This document shows, piece by piece, positions 33,490 to 45,962 of a stretch of DNA of 64,000 bases (position 1 is its first letter; each line of letters begins with the position of its first letter). A model generated the notes under the pieces. It did no database searches. It saw only the letters and a program-made list of their open reading frames with translations, and was not told the DNA's origin. The DNA is from Allolobophora icterica (Eukaryota; Annelida; Clitellata; Crassiclitellata; Lumbricidae): positions 15,449,339 through 15,513,338 of the forward strand of contig OY744610.1 in the NCBI GenBank assembly GCA_963556255.1. Reading direction: 5' to 3'. The position numbers were made by a program, and so were the translations under genes.

Positions 33490-36150
33490 TAATTGTGGCT
33501 CAGTTCAGCGCTCAACCAGTTAACATCACAGTGATACATGCATATGCCCCAACCACGGAAGCCAAGGACGAAAATTAATCATAGAGGAATTCTACTCAAA
33601 ACTGGACGAACAAATTAACGAAGTAAACAAAAAGGATGTACTCATAATAACAGGGGACTGGAATGCCAAAGTAGGCGGCGACAGAGAAGGATGGGAAAAT
33701 GTGATGGGCCAATATGGCTACGGAGAACGAAACGAAAGAGGGGAGAGACTCCTCGAGTTCGCTACGGACAACCAACTATCGATATGCAACACCTTCTTTA
33801 AGCACAAGGACTGCCACAAGTGGACGTGGAGAACAGGAGACAACAGGCACAAGAACATGATCGACTTAGTACTCATCGGGAAAAAATGGAAAGACTCGGT
33901 GCAGAACTGTCGGTCATTTCAGGGAGCGGACATAGGATCTGACCACAGCCTGGTAATCGCCAACATTATACTCAAATAATATTCAAAGCGCGCAAAGCTA
34001 CACCTCGAATTAAGAAACGCAACATCGAAAAATTGGTCGAAACGGAGACGGGGAACAGGTTCCGAGAGGAATTGTACAAGAACATGGAAGGACTCAACGG
34101 GATACAAGATCTAGACGCGAGGACAAATGCCCTTACCAAGGCAATACAAGACGCGGTCGAAAGAACAGTACCGCTCACAGAAAAAATAAAGAAAAAATGG
34201 ATCACGGAGGAGACTTTACAGATGATACAGGAAAAGAGAAGACTCAGAGGCAATATGGACCAATCGGAGGCGGCTCACAGAGAGTATAAAGAGGCTAGCA
34301 GGAAGGTTACGACCGCAGTAAGAATAGACCGGGCAAATTGGCTCGAACAACAGTGTGAGGAACTTGACAAGAACTATGGAGAAGGCAAACTCAAAGAAGT
34401 GTACAAGATGATCAGAAATGTGAACAGAGAATGGAAACCAAAACTATCGGCAATCAGAGACCAACACGGGAGAATCCGCACGGATAAAGAAGAGATCAGA
34501 CAAAGATGGACCGAGTACTGTAGTGAACTATACTCCGAACAAACAGATCAAGAGCTAATCAAAAAGGAAATTGAAGAACTGAAAAACATCTCGCCCCCGA
34601 GCACGGACAGAGAGTCGGATATCCTGGTGGAAGAGGTAGAAAAAGCGGTCAAGAAACTAAGAAACAACAAAAGCCCAGGACACGACAACATCACAGCAGA
34701 AATTCTAAAAGAAGGCGGAGAACCACTAAACAAAGAGATACACAGACTTTGTAACCAGGCATGGGAGCAAAGACACGCCCCCGAGGAATGGAAAAAATCC
34801 ATCCTAATAACCATCCATAAGAAAGGGAGCGCACTTGATTGCGAGAATTTTCGAACAATCTCGCTTATCAGCCATATGGGAAAGATCCTGATGACGATAT
34901 TAACAGAGAGACTACGAAACCACCTGGAGGAATACATATCGGATGAGCAGGCGGGGTTCCGCAAGAACAGGAGCACAATACAACAAATCCTTATGCTGAA
35001 GCTTATAGCAGAGAAGGCGAGAAGGAAAAACAAAGAGGTATACAATTGTTTTGTGGATTTCAAAAAAGCTTTTGACAGTGTAGACCAGGAAATCAGTTGG
35101 GCCACGTTAAAATCATACGGAGTAGATGACAACCTGGTGGAGCTGCTCAGAGACATTAATGGAACGTCACAGGCAGCGGTGCGGATGGACGGAGAATTAG
35201 GACAATGGTTCAGAACCAACAGAGGGACCAGACAAGGAGATCCGATATCACCGACAGTGTTCATAGCAGATCTTGAGAGAGCAATGGACAAGATCAGAGA
35301 AAGAGATAGTGGAATAACAATACACGGCACCCGAATTAACAACTTACGGTTTGCAGACGATGTGGACCTATTAGCAGAAGACAGAACGGAGCTGGGACAC
35401 TCGCTAGAACTACTAAATGAGGAAGCAAAAAAATTTGGACTCAACATCAACATTAAGAAAACAAAAACCATGATATTCGGACGTAAGACCAACGAATCCA
35501 TTGTAAAGGTAGAAGGCGTTGAAATAGAAAACGTGGGAAGCTTCACCTATCTAGGTAGCAGCTTCACATTCGACTTGGAGGGCGAAACAGAAGTCAAGAC
35601 CCGCCTGGCAAGAGCATACACGGCCCTCAAATCGTTGGACAAGATATGGAAGAGTAGCACCATCAAGATGACGACAAAGATGAGGGTCCTCAACACCACG
35701 ATCTTCAGCACAGCGCTTTACGGCTGCGAGACATGGGTGTACACTGCCTCGATAAAAAGAAGGATCCTGGCATTCGAGAACAAATGCTACAGAAAGATCC
35801 TACGAATAAAATGGACGCAGAGAATAACCAACGAGGAGATATTTCGGCGAGTGGACAGAGCAGAGACGATCTTACAAAAGGCTATGAGGCGTAAACTAAG
35901 GTTTTTCGGGCACATCGCTAGAATGACGGACGACAGAAAACTTAAGACTCTGGTTTTCGGAATAATGGATGGAGCCAACAAGAAAGGTAGACCACATCGG
36001 GAATGGAGGGAAGACATAGAGGACTGGTGCGATGACTCACTGCAGAAACTGTTTCATCTGGCCCAGGACAGACGAGGCTGGAGGAGGAAGACGAAGCTGA
36101 CATTGGACGCCTACGAGCATGCTCATGGCGATTGATGATGATGATGATTA
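33490..36150 (+). mobile_element. RTE-like LINE, nearly complete ORF2
   Basis: The endonuclease part (about 33490-33980) shows HAYAPTTEA, ITGDWNAKVGG, TWRTGD and IGSDHSLV, with frameshifts near 33575 and 33980. The reverse-transcriptase frame then runs open to 36135. Its motifs are NNKSPGHDNITAEILK, FRTISLIS, EQAGFRKNRSTIQQI, FVDFKKAFDSVD, RGTRQGDPISP, FADDVDLL and a C-terminal RKILRIKWTQRI, RKLRFFGHIARM, GRPHREWREDIEDW. The 3' end is a short (GAT)n tail, typical of RTE elements. The element is inactive only because of the breaks in the endonuclease half, so the insertion looks fairly young. The large minus-strand frames here are antisense shadows. Confidence 0.93.
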
Positions 36151-37310
36151 ATTGCCACTGTTTTCTGACACTCAGTTTTGAAGTTTGAAGCAAAAAATTA
36201 AACTCAGTAGGTGTGACTATGCTGAACATCATCCTTCCCGTGCAGTCCATTAAAACAGTCACAGGCGTTTAATGCTTTTAGACAACCGCGATCGAGTCTT
36301 CCAATAATTTGGGGAGTTGTACTTGTTGCTGGTCAAACCATTAAAACTTTTGTCTAAACCAAATGTTTAGCCTTCCACTCTTATCATCTGAACAATCATC
36401 TGCACAAACTTCTTGGATTCAGCATGCCTCTAGTTCTCTAATGATTTGACTGCTAAACATTTCACATTCAAGCCAGAGCTGGATTTTGGCTTTCTTGAAG
36501 GTAAGTATATTATGTCGGTCTTAGTGCATTCTCGTCGTTAAAGTGTTAAATATCCTGCACATTTGTCGTCTCAGAGGACGCTTAAACTGGGACAATAGCT
36601 TTTACAATGCGATTACTAAGCCTTTTACCTAACGTCTTAGAATATACGGTAGCTATCAAACATGCCCGGGTCTAAAGAGAACACGAAGAAAGCTTTCATA
36701 GTGCAGGCCATGTGAAAGTATGGGTGTGTAGACTCATATCACCTTTAACAAACTTTAAATAACTAGCTATTATAGTCGTTAAATTGTGAAAATTAGTAGT
36801 AGGGTCCACTAATTAAGCATTTTTAGTAAGCAATGAATGGCAACTATTTTTTGTACTTTCGCAAATATCATTCATGTTTTGTCATAATTAAAACTTACCT
36901 TTGCCTGAACATCGACAACTTTATGAAGTTGCCGAAGTTTCTGTAAAAGAAACCAACGAATGACGTGCTCAAAAGGAAAACAGATAAGTCGGGGTAGTAT
37001 GCCTACTGGAAAAGGTGAGACTTCAGGTTTGTGTGGAAAGCCTGTGGGTGATAGATAGAGAAACATGAGAAGGAGGGCTAAGGACGGTTGTAATGATGAT
37101 GGAGGAACCGAGAATCTGCCAAACTAAGAGTGGAGATCATTCCAGAGGAGTGTTGTTTGGATATGGCTCGGCTGGGGAACTTCAGATGAGTAGTGACTGG
37201 GGTCGAGAAAGACTGAGATAGGAGGAGGAGGAGGATCGGATGGAGCGGATTGCCTGGATGCTGAAGAGATCACGGAGCAGTTCCTTGGGCTAACCGGAAA
37301 GGCAGCCATG
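36150..37310. other. Non-coding stretch
   Basis: Nothing recognisable apart from a purine-rich GGAGGAGGAGG run near 37220, which adjoins the SINE-like repeat. Confidence 0.5.
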
Positions 37311-37314
37311 ATAA

Positions 37315-37560
37315 TAAAGTGTTAGTGACTTCATTTTCTTTGCCTCGGCATATGACGGCGTGGACCAGTCCTCTTCCTTGCCGTCTCATGTTCCCATTGA
37401 CAATGTACTGTTAGTGTACTCGTCACAGCTGAGTTGCCTAGGAACCGCAAATGGAGCAGAAATCTCGAAACAAATTTCTACCATGGCCGAGATTTGAACC
37501 CCCGACCTCACCATTGACACCCCAGCACACTAACCACTAGACTATCACGTTCGTAATATA
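37315..37560 (-). mobile_element. tRNA-derived SINE-like repeat
   Basis: On the minus strand the start (about 37556-37488) has an A-box-like TAGTCTAGTGGTTAG and a B-box-like GGGTTCAAATCTC at tRNA-like spacing. It is followed by a body with words shared with 38100-38220 (TTAGCGAC or TTAGTGAC, CGGCATATGA). A complete tRNA cloverleaf is not apparent. This is the structure of a tRNA-related SINE, not a functional tRNA gene. Confidence 0.6.
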
Positions 37561-38087
37561 AACAATCGTTGTAATTGTAATTAGTAACGTCTATTGCGCT
37601 GGTATATGAGTCACAAAGCATCAAGCGATGGCGCACCAAAGTCAAGACATGATCAGGTTATTATCTTGGCAGAGTGGTAAAGTACTTAGCTTTCACATTT
37701 GTATTTCATGTTCGAATCTTAACGCATCATTTAATATCATAATAATTTTTAAAGAATTTTCCATGTTTTTAGAATTTTAGAATCGTTCATAATTTCTTAA
37801 AGCCAGTTCTTGCTTTTAATGTTCTAGTTCGAAATCGTAATCACTCAGCGCTATTATAGGTAAAAGTTATATTAAGGCCTACATTTACAATTTCAATTAC
37901 AATTATAGCTGCAATTACAATTGCAACAATTTGTCTCTGTGAGGTCGGACCCAACACCACATAAGTCGAAGTGTATCGCCATCGTTACATTGTTCACAAA
38001 TAGGCGAATGTTTAAGAGAAGGAAGAGAAGGTTTAGAAAGAAGAGGAGGAGGAAGAGGAGAAAACGAAGAGCAATCCAGTGAGCTAG

Positions 38088-38345
38088 CATGATAGACAGC
38101 CAACTGTTAGCGACGTAATTTTCTTAGCCACGGCATATGAGGTCGGTCGTCTGATCTTTCCACCGACAGTGTACGGTCAGTGCACTCATTCTACCTCTGT
38201 AGGCTGAGTTGTTTAGTAGACGTAGGTGGAGTAATCTTAAACGTAGCTCAGCCTTTCTTCGCTTTGTTTACCTTTTGTTGCGCGATAGCATAGTGGTTGG
38301 CGGGACGATGAGGGTTCAAATCCCCATAGAAGGATTTCGGCTCAG
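38088..38345. mobile_element. SINE-like repeat related to 37315-37560
   Basis: The segment CTGTTAGCGACGTAATTTTCTTAGCCACGGCATATGA resembles 37321-37352. About 100 bp further on, a tRNA-like stretch (GATAGCATAGTGGTTGGC at about 38286, GGTTCAAATCC at about 38313) reads on the + strand. Orientation of the parts is mixed, so two SINE pieces may abut. Confidence 0.5.
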
Positions 38346-38928
38346 TTTGCGGACACTGTAAATTGGAAGATCGGGGATTAGGGAGAGGGCAGAGGCGCGT
38401 TTACACGTAGGCGCAATAGGCGCACGACTAGAGCCCCAACATCTCGGAGGGCCCCAAATGATGGAAAATATTTTTCCAATTATAGAATTAGCCTATCCAA
38501 TACAATTTGTGATGAAATTATCACAATAATGAAGCCAATTTAAGAGCTCAATTTATTGAAAAAGGAAAAATGGCCACGTAGTTCGCATTGACTGTTGATT
38601 CAACACCAGATGCCACTTTTTAAATCCAATGACTTCATATTCCTTGAAAATACCTTCCATAGCTAATCATTATTATCCCAGACACCAACTGTGAGGAAAT
38701 GATGTTGTCAAGCCATGACGCTCCTAAAGCAGACATAAATTTCATTCTGGCTCGACAGCAGGCTCCTCTTCCTATTCAAAGCCTTTTCCTTCTTCGCACT
38801 ATGATGACGGTTGTCTAAGCCCTCTCACGTGACATAAAACTTAGAAGTCAGGTTCGGTCATCCGCATCACATATTAAAAGACATAAATATCACATGGAAA
38901 CAGAAATCGATATTTGACACCAAAAACT

Positions 38929-41829
38929 TCAATTAGTTTTAGCAACACGAAATTTCTGTAAAAGATACTTGCGAATGATGTGTTCAAATGGAAGATTAGT
39001 TTTAAAAGCAGCAAATTCAGTCAGTGCTTCTGAATACGGAAGATTACAGTCGATGCAACATCTGAGTTTCAAATATCGTGCAAGAAAATGTCTTCCAAGA
39101 AAATAGTGACATTTAACGGAGTAATGCTTGAACAGAAATTCTGTGAGTTTATATCTTTTAAAGTACACAATGTGAGCAAACCAGTGTTCAAACTTTGAAT
39201 CGATAGTTGTCTTAAATTTCGTCAAATGGTCATTTAGAGGTGATAAAAAATTAAAGATTGTGTGAAATCCAAGCAACGATTGTACGTCCCCGTCAAAAAA
39301 AGAATCAAACGGTGGTATTACCAAAACATTTGCAAATGCAAATTCCTTCAAATCGCTTTGCAGATCTGGTTCTTGAAGAATTCGTTCGCATAAGTGCACC
39401 GCTTCAACATATTGGCGACAGTTGTAAAGGTACAAAGCACGATATCAGTCAATTGTGTTGCACTGGATTCCAAAGTCTTTGCAAATCACATTGCAGTATG
39501 ATGTCATATAATCCATTGCATATCCCATGAGAGCATCAATTACAGTTTCTTTGACTGTCAAAGGATTCACAGCTGTAGCTTCGGTCTCTGTCAATGACTC
39601 TGTTCTGCGATAAACGATCTGTCTCGCAGTATTGAAATGAGAACTTGACTTCATCCAAGAGACGCATTTCCACTTTACTAAAGTCCTCAAATATCCATCC
39701 ATAGGAAATGTTGAATCTGACAAACCTTGATAAATATCGAAATGTTTGTTTATTCTTTCACAAGATAACACTGCTAAATATCGAGTAAAGATCTCGGGTG
39801 AAAGACGAAGATCCAGGCAAAGCCGTCTACCAATGTATTGAAGATTATTTTCAGTAATCTTCTTGTGAAGCACACACAATCCAACGATTCTTGCAACATC
39901 GTCAATAAATAACAAACAACAGGCATTCAGTGTTTCCTTATCTTTTTGAGATGTCTGATCTAGGAGTAAGGTCAAGCAGAAATGTACCAGTTGCTATTCT
40001 GTTGTGGCAAAATGTAATGCTGCGAGATAGGCCAAAGCTGCAGAAGCAATGCCGTTGCATTCAAAATCGTCATATTCTAAAGCCTTTCTCAGAAACTCTT
40101 TTGACATGAGAGACACTAATTGAAATTCTGAGTGGCTATTTGATCCAGTTAAATTTTTCATGAGATCCTCAGCACGTAGGAATTGAAACCGACTACTTTG
40201 AACTGTGTACGTTTTCGGAAAGTTATGAAACTGAGACCTTATAATATTGGGCTGCATCGAAATTGTTTCGATAAATTCCACAAACAGACCGTTATCACAT
40301 GAAATCTCTCCGTAACGTAAACCATATGTAGTATGCAACATATACAACAGAATGTCATAGTACTTGAAACACAATACCTTCTCTATTGTTGGAAGATCTG
40401 GAAATCCTCTATGTCTTTTCTCATTAAAACTTGAGATGTATGGTCCATGGCTTAACATCCCGCGCACTCCTGAACTTATACAATTTTGAATTAAAGAACG
40501 CCAATTGTTATTAATTTGTGCGAATATGAGAGAAAGCATGACATCCAAAGTTAGTACTTCTTTTGATTTTCGATATTCAGTAAGAGTGAGCAGGTAATCC
40601 GTGAAAAGTGGTTCCACATTGCTTGTGTTCGAACACTCAAATTGTGTTCGAGTGATTGGCCGTATGTAATTTTCTACGAACCAATGATTAAGAATGTCAG
40701 AATTGCACAATTCACTTAGCCGTTTTTCAGTCTTGTCAAGCACTGTGGATCTTGACGGTGCATGAAATAAATTTGCTGCAGGAATAAAATAGTTAGGACA
40801 GTAACCCCTCTTTAGCCATTCTGAAAGCTTTTTCAATAACTCACAGCAGATCACAATTACAGAAGAGGAATTCCACCAATCGGATGACATCTCTTCACAA
40901 GTCCATAACATCAGCGTCTTTAAATGATACGTACAAAGAACCTCATCCTCCTTTGGACACTCTTTTTCTATTAATTCTCTCTTTGCAAAGAATCTCAGCA
41001 AATGATAGACAATCTGCTGCACTTGAGTCCAACTCTGAAGTAATATTACTTCCGCGAGTGAAAATGACAATCTCCATTGTTCTTTATCTTCTCTGCAAGA
41101 ACGATGCTGAGCATAAACAACGTGACAACCATTTTCTACAACCTCAGTGATTGTGTAAGTCGTCGGCCATCCACAATTTCTCAATCGAATAGGCCAGTTT
41201 TGGGCTTCTCTAGGCCACTGAGGGCAAAATAGGCATTTGACGACATCATCTGCAAAAAGAAACTTGGAATCTGTTTCAGATTTAACTGCTGGACCACTAA
41301 CAATGCTTGGAGACTTCAAGTTTAATGTACGTCGGGATTGAGCAAAATATGAATTTGCAAGATTAGCCATATCTAGATAGCCGTATCCGTGTGACATATC
41401 TAGATGAACTGCTTGGTTAAATATGTAATTTTTGTATTTCCAATTGTAGTTCATTTCCCCAAAAACTCTCAACCGAACAAAACCTAGATAGCCATGGCAT
41501 GTTTCAATTTCGAAGCACGTGATCGTATCGGATAAGCCACTCATATCAGATGGCAACACTGGAAAGTCGCTTTTGCCTATAAATGCCAGCTCATTAGTTG
41601 TGCAGTGCAAAAAATCAATGTCGCTGATGCATGTATTGAACGGTCGGATATAGAACTCCGCATGGCTGCCACACAAAATTAAATACTCGATTGATGCATG
41701 GCTCTGTGACAGGACTAAGTCATGCATGCGATTAGAAGCAATAGAATTCGACTTTGGAAGTAATTGGCATGTGCTAACGATGAATTCAGATGCCATTACT
41801 TCATTCAATTTAACCGTAGAGTACGTCAT
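38929..41829 (-). pseudogene. Mab-21/cGAS-like nucleotidyltransferase with TPR-like tail, copy 2 (two in-frame stops)
   Basis: The frame runs from the ATG at 41829 to the stop at 38929 without any indel: 966 codon positions, of which two are nonsense. One is TAG at about 39994-39996, where relatives have an aromatic codon (TAC or TTC-type, after ATTE or ATSE). The other is TGA at about 39445-39447, where copy 4 has TGC. The Mab-21 part keeps CGS (53-55), D70 and D72 in ISDIDF, the third Asp in ADDVVKCLFCPQWP, WRLSFSLAEVILLQSW and CTYHLKTLMLW. The C-terminal helical region matches copies 1 and 4 to the end. A splice acceptor lies 33 nt upstream of the ATG. A 611-residue product covering the whole enzymatic part could still be made, so loss of function is likely for the tail but uncertain for the enzyme. 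Confidence 0.88.
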
Positions 41830-41875
41830 CTAAAATTGGAAACATAGGCCTATATCTTCCTCCTAAATAAGAATA
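41830..41875 (-). promoter_or_regulatory. Putative splice acceptor and leader of Mab-21 copy 2
   Basis: On the minus strand TTATTATTCTTATTTAG ends at 41863 and a 33-nt leader follows before the ATG at 41829. The leader resembles that of copies 3 and 4 (GAxxxxGATAT, then a T-rich stretch ending in TTTTAG or TTTGAG). It also contains an upstream ATG in another frame. Confidence 0.5.
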
Positions 41876-42030
41876 ATAATATTCATCATCATCATAATTA
41901 TCATCATCTTCACCAACACCATTATCGTTATGATTACCTTCATCAGAGTCATTGTCATCATATTCATCGTAATCAAAATCGTGGTAGGGCCTAATCATCA
42001 TTATCATCATTGTTGTTATCATTATCAGCA
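41870..42030. repeat. (ATC/GAT)n-like degenerate microsatellite upstream of copy 2
   Basis: Imperfect CATCATCAT and ATTATCATC triplets. Equivalent tracts lie at the same place upstream of Mab-21 copies 3 and 4, so the tract was part of the duplicated unit. Confidence 0.85.
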
Positions 42031-42099
42031 GAAGAGGTGTTTTTAATTCTAGTTATCACCCATATCAAGTGCTAACATTCACCTTTTTCAGTTATCATT

Positions 42100-42430
42100 A
42101 TTCAGCAAGGTCATCTGATAATTATCCTTTTCTGTTCATAGGTAAATCCAGAACTGTTCTTGGTCAACGAGCTTTTTCGGAGGCTCGACCTACTTTTTGG
42201 AACTCTCTCCCTGTTTCAGTCCGTTCTGCTGAGTCGCTTTTGTCATTTCGTTCTCAACTTAAAACTTGCATCTTTCAAATTGTTTATCCACCATAAGCTG
42301 CCTCTCTCTCTTATGGACTGATCTTCTGGATTTTGAACTGATTGCGGCTTGGTTTTGGTGTGCCATCGGTTGATGCCTTGTGCATTAGACACCGGCGCAG
42401 TAGAAGTTACTAATTAGAATTATACTACAC
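42100..42430 (+). mobile_element. 3' end of a CR1/L2-like LINE
   Basis: A short frame reads RTVLGQRAFSEARPTFWNSLPVSV and FRSQLKTCIFQ, the usual C-terminal end of CR1/L2 ORF2. The tail ACACCGGCGCAGTAGAAGTTACTAATTAGAATTATACTA follows; it matches the tail of the LINE at 290-3045. The copy is strongly 5'-truncated. Confidence 0.8.
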
Positions 42431-42439
42431 AAGAGGCAA

Positions 42440-43130
42440 GCGAAGTCCGTTCAAGAAAAAAAGGAATACATTGACGTTTTTCAAAGAACTTGATATGGTA
42501 AATATCTAACCACCGGTATAGGGCAGAAGACGTAAAGCAAAATCAACAATATTTTGTGCACTATTTACACTTAAATGGTGGCAACTTTCCATCACTATTA
42601 GAAAACGTTTGCTTAAAAAATATTTTATTGCCATTTTCGCTCCACCCTATTCTGCATGGCTTAAGAGTAATTATCGGAGTGTAAGAGGAGTAGGCCTACT
42701 AGACTGAGGTATCCAACCCGATTTTTCATAGCCACACTAAAGAATCTCCACTCTGTTTAGCATGACCTAGGCACTTATGAACAGATGTTCAAATTACATT
42801 TACAATGCTTTAACATGCATGTAGGCCTACTGGTTATTGAATCAGAACAAGATGCGGCCAGAGGTCGCTAATGGCACGTGATTTATTGAATAGGTCCGGC
42901 AAGTGAACAGTCTTGCTTCCATTACAACCGGTTGGTACAGCCCAGGCAGTCTATATTTCAAACTCCATCACCCACTTACCTCTGAGAAGCATTTAATCGT
43001 TACCTACATCTCGTCCCAATCACTTCAGCCAGGCCACCTTCTTCAGCTACAATACAACCCCTCCGCTCAACCCGCTCGTTTTACGGCCTCACACTTTTGT
43101 GCCTCTCCACTCACCTCGTCTTTAAATTTA
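42440..43130. other. Non-coding stretch
   Basis: No gene recognised. The frame at 42903-43178 has no domain signal and runs into the inverted-repeat element that follows. Confidence 0.5.
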
Positions 43131-43132
43131 GC

Positions 43133-43841
43133 AATTGAAGGGCCTGCAGCAATAACCAGGTATGTCGGATTTTTTTAGTTTTGGGAAAATGGCTTCAAAG
43201 ATTTGACACTTCAAACTGTTGTATCTAAGCCATTTTACGAGATGTCGACAAGCTGTTTGAAGCACCATGTGAGTTATTACTGTCTTTCATGAAATTATTA
43301 CATAATGCAATGCAAAAGATAACCTTAATGTTTTCTCACGACATTTTGCTTCATACCTGGTCATTGACACTCAATAACCCAGTATGAAGCAAAAATCGTC
43401 TGCTGTTAGTCGACATACCTTATTCTTGCACCAAATGGTGACTAGCACACAGTACAAAATAGTCGTGCAATAAGAAGCTAAGTCATCATAGCTACATTAC
43501 AGTAAGAAAAAAATAACGCAAAATCAGTGAATTGTAGAGTAAGTAAGTGACAATAACCGGGTATGTCAAATAACCTGATTATTGCATCGCTTTTAATACA
43601 AAGATTAGAAGAAAAAACGACAATGTTTTATCATACCGGGTTATTGCAGTGGAGTAATGCTGCCGGCTGCTAAATACCACATGTCGACAAACTGTTTTAT
43701 CCAAAAGCCAATTAAAAAATAATCAGATTTGCACCAAATTTGCAGGGTATATAGAATACAATATTCCAAGCACGCTGGCATACCTTTTCACATAAACCAG
43801 GTATGTCGACATACCTGGTTATTGGGGCAAGCCCTTCAATT
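43133..43841. mobile_element. Inverted-repeat element with AATAACCAGGTATGTCG ends and internal palindromes
   Basis: The ends GAAGGGCCTGCAGCAATAACCAGG (43137) and its inverse (ending 43837) pair over about 30 bp with a few mismatches. AATT lies outside each end (43133-43136, 43838-43841), which may be a 4-bp target duplication or part of a longer terminal repeat. Related words (ATAACCGGGTATGTC, CATACCGGGTTATTGCA, a hairpin at 43347-43391) recur inside in both senses, so the whole unit can fold into several stems. No coding frame. Superfamily not assigned. Confidence 0.75.
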
Positions 43842-45720
43842 GATACATGCTTCAAGCTATTACAACACTTCGGAGTCAACTGCCACCTAAATTACGTCAG
43901 ATATTTGACTCATTCTTATAGCTCACCTCTTCTGCACCTCCTTCACTCTCTGCGTAGTTATTTTAGTCACCTGCACAGGGTGACCTGGTTGTTCCTTCAG
44001 CCAGAACTTGCTACGCTCGGTTAAATTTTCTGAATATGTCGCCAGGCACCAAGGTCTGTCTCTACCTGTATTTCGTAAGCCTTACGTCTCAAACAAAAAC
44101 AAAACAAGAAGATTGGAAACATAATTGTGATATTTCAGACGGACCATTTTGAGTAATTAAATAGAAGTATTTTTAATTTCCAAAAGTTGTTATGGTGAAT
44201 GTTTTAGCATGACTTGGAGTCTACCTGGAGTGCAGGAAATTCGAATGGAACAACAAAAACTAGAAAGATCACAGAAAGAACAAATTTATTGTGTTGCGAC
44301 GTCAAGCATATACAAAGAAGTTGTCAGTTCTTGTATTCGTACGATTTTTTCTAAATTTGAGATGTCGAGTAGGTTGAGTCTATAGTAAATTGATATCATA
44401 ACAGGTCAGTAAAGACACCTTATGATATCCTAATGCCAGGTTTTTCTCTGTATTTCAAATTTATGAATCTATGATAGAAAAACATACACGCACTGCACGT
44501 TTAAAGCAGCCACTATTTTAAAAAAATTTGTTCACGATCCAAAATAACGAGTAGATAGAAGTTAGTTAGGCCTAAATAAACAACATTGACCCTGTTCAAA
44601 TTCATTTAAACTGTGGCAGACCACTTGACCTGTTACTTTATATTGTAGATCACAGAATGTATTTACAGCAGAGTACCAGGCATGTGTCTTTAGGATTCCT
44701 TATAATACAAAACCGTAGTCTGACCACCGACATAACCATTCTAAGAGTTAGGGGCAATTTGAAAATCACGGCGATTGAATGTCAATTCATTTTAGTCATA
44801 TAGAAGCTCACCGATACAATAACGGACCCTTGTCTGGACATAATCTGGTTCCAGGGGCGGACTGGAGGAAAGTTGCAGGCCGGGCAATTTAGCTATCTTG
44901 GCAGGCCACTGAGGGGATGGGTCCGGGAGGGGGTTTTGATATTCTGAACCGATAGATAATATTAACTTGTACAGAAAACGTTGATAGTTTGTGTACATTC
45001 TTAGCTGCTAAGAACTAAGTTATGCTAAGGCTTAGCATTAGAATTGCTCAGAAATGGAACACATGTACAAGAATTAGAACTTACTTCCACTGAAATTCTA
45101 ATACATTAAAGTATTCTTTAAAAGTTCGCTCTTTTTTGCCACTTCATCAATAATCTTTTCAGAGCATAACTGACATAAAACATTTTTTTCACATGACATA
45201 AGTAGGGGTCTCCCTTACCAGGATAGCGTCGTCGGAAGACCGTCACCGAATCCGGGCACAGGTCAAAACTCATCGCTTCGAAGAGAACATCTGTCCATTC
45301 CATCATCAAACCGTGGGAACGGGAAGTGATCCTACTGAATCGAGAACGCGACGCCGTAAATATCGTTCCCCTCCCTTACGCGACAAGACAGTTTCACGCT
45401 CCAGCGCCAAAAATGGCATCTAGGGTATTATCAAGAGTACCAATATTAGGAAAACTGGTTTAGTTTTCCAGTGAAAAGTGTCGGCCCGCAGATATTGAGA
45501 TTGAAGCTTTGTAACTGAATATTTTACTAAACTTCTGATCAGTAATGACGACTGTGATCCGCAATATGAAGGTTAAAAGCTTCAGACCGCAATCAAATAG
45601 ATATTTAGCTGAAAATCAACTTACTACAAAACATTATCTGTCGAAATGTGAATGATGAAGGCTATTGTTAGCAGCTGATAGGGGTCATTGCTAGAATTTT
45701 TGAGTTCATTCTGCTAACAC
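43842..45720. other. Non-coding stretch with one orphan hAT-like end
   Basis: CAGGGGCGGACTGGAGG at about 44852 looks like a hAT terminus of the type seen at 27547 and 29449, but no partner end or duplication is found. The rest, including a 63-codon minus-strand frame at 45118-45309, is unrecognised. Confidence 0.5.
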
Positions 45721-45937
45721 TGATGATGGTGATGATGGTGATGATTGTCATGATTATGATAAGGCTTCTTATGATGACTATTAGGGTCATGATAACGCTG
45801 ACGTTGATCATTGTGATAACGATTACGATGATCACGGTAATGATGAAGATGATGAATATAAAAATGATGATGACTAAAGTGATAATGGAGGTGATTAGAT
45901 GGAGATGATAATGATGATCATGATTATTATTATCCAG
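45721..45937. repeat. Degenerate (GAT)n tract ending in a splice acceptor
   Basis: Imperfect GAT and ATG triplets run up to TTATTATTATCCAG at 45937, the likely acceptor for Mab-21 copy 3. A 25-nt leader (45938-45962) then precedes the ATG; it contains a 4-codon upstream frame. Tracts of the same type precede copies 2 and 4. Confidence 0.8.
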
Positions 45938-45962
45938 GATAGAGATATGTTTTTCATTTAGG

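Noticed and set aside
34548..35546. 332-codon minus-strand frame
   Set aside because: Antisense shadow of the RTE reverse transcriptase; composition is Ser/Leu-rich with no domain.
38284..38330. Possible functional tRNA gene
   Set aside because: Only A- and B-box-like words; no cloverleaf with paired acceptor stem. Treated as SINE.
39445..39447. TGA in copy 2 where copy 4 has a Cys codon, suggesting selenocysteine
   Set aside because: A second, unrelated TAG stop lies upstream in the same frame and no SECIS-like element was looked up or seen, so a nonsense mutation is simpler.
44852..44868. hAT-type terminus CAGGGGCGGACTGGAGG
   Set aside because: No matching second end or target duplication within the window, so not called as an element.
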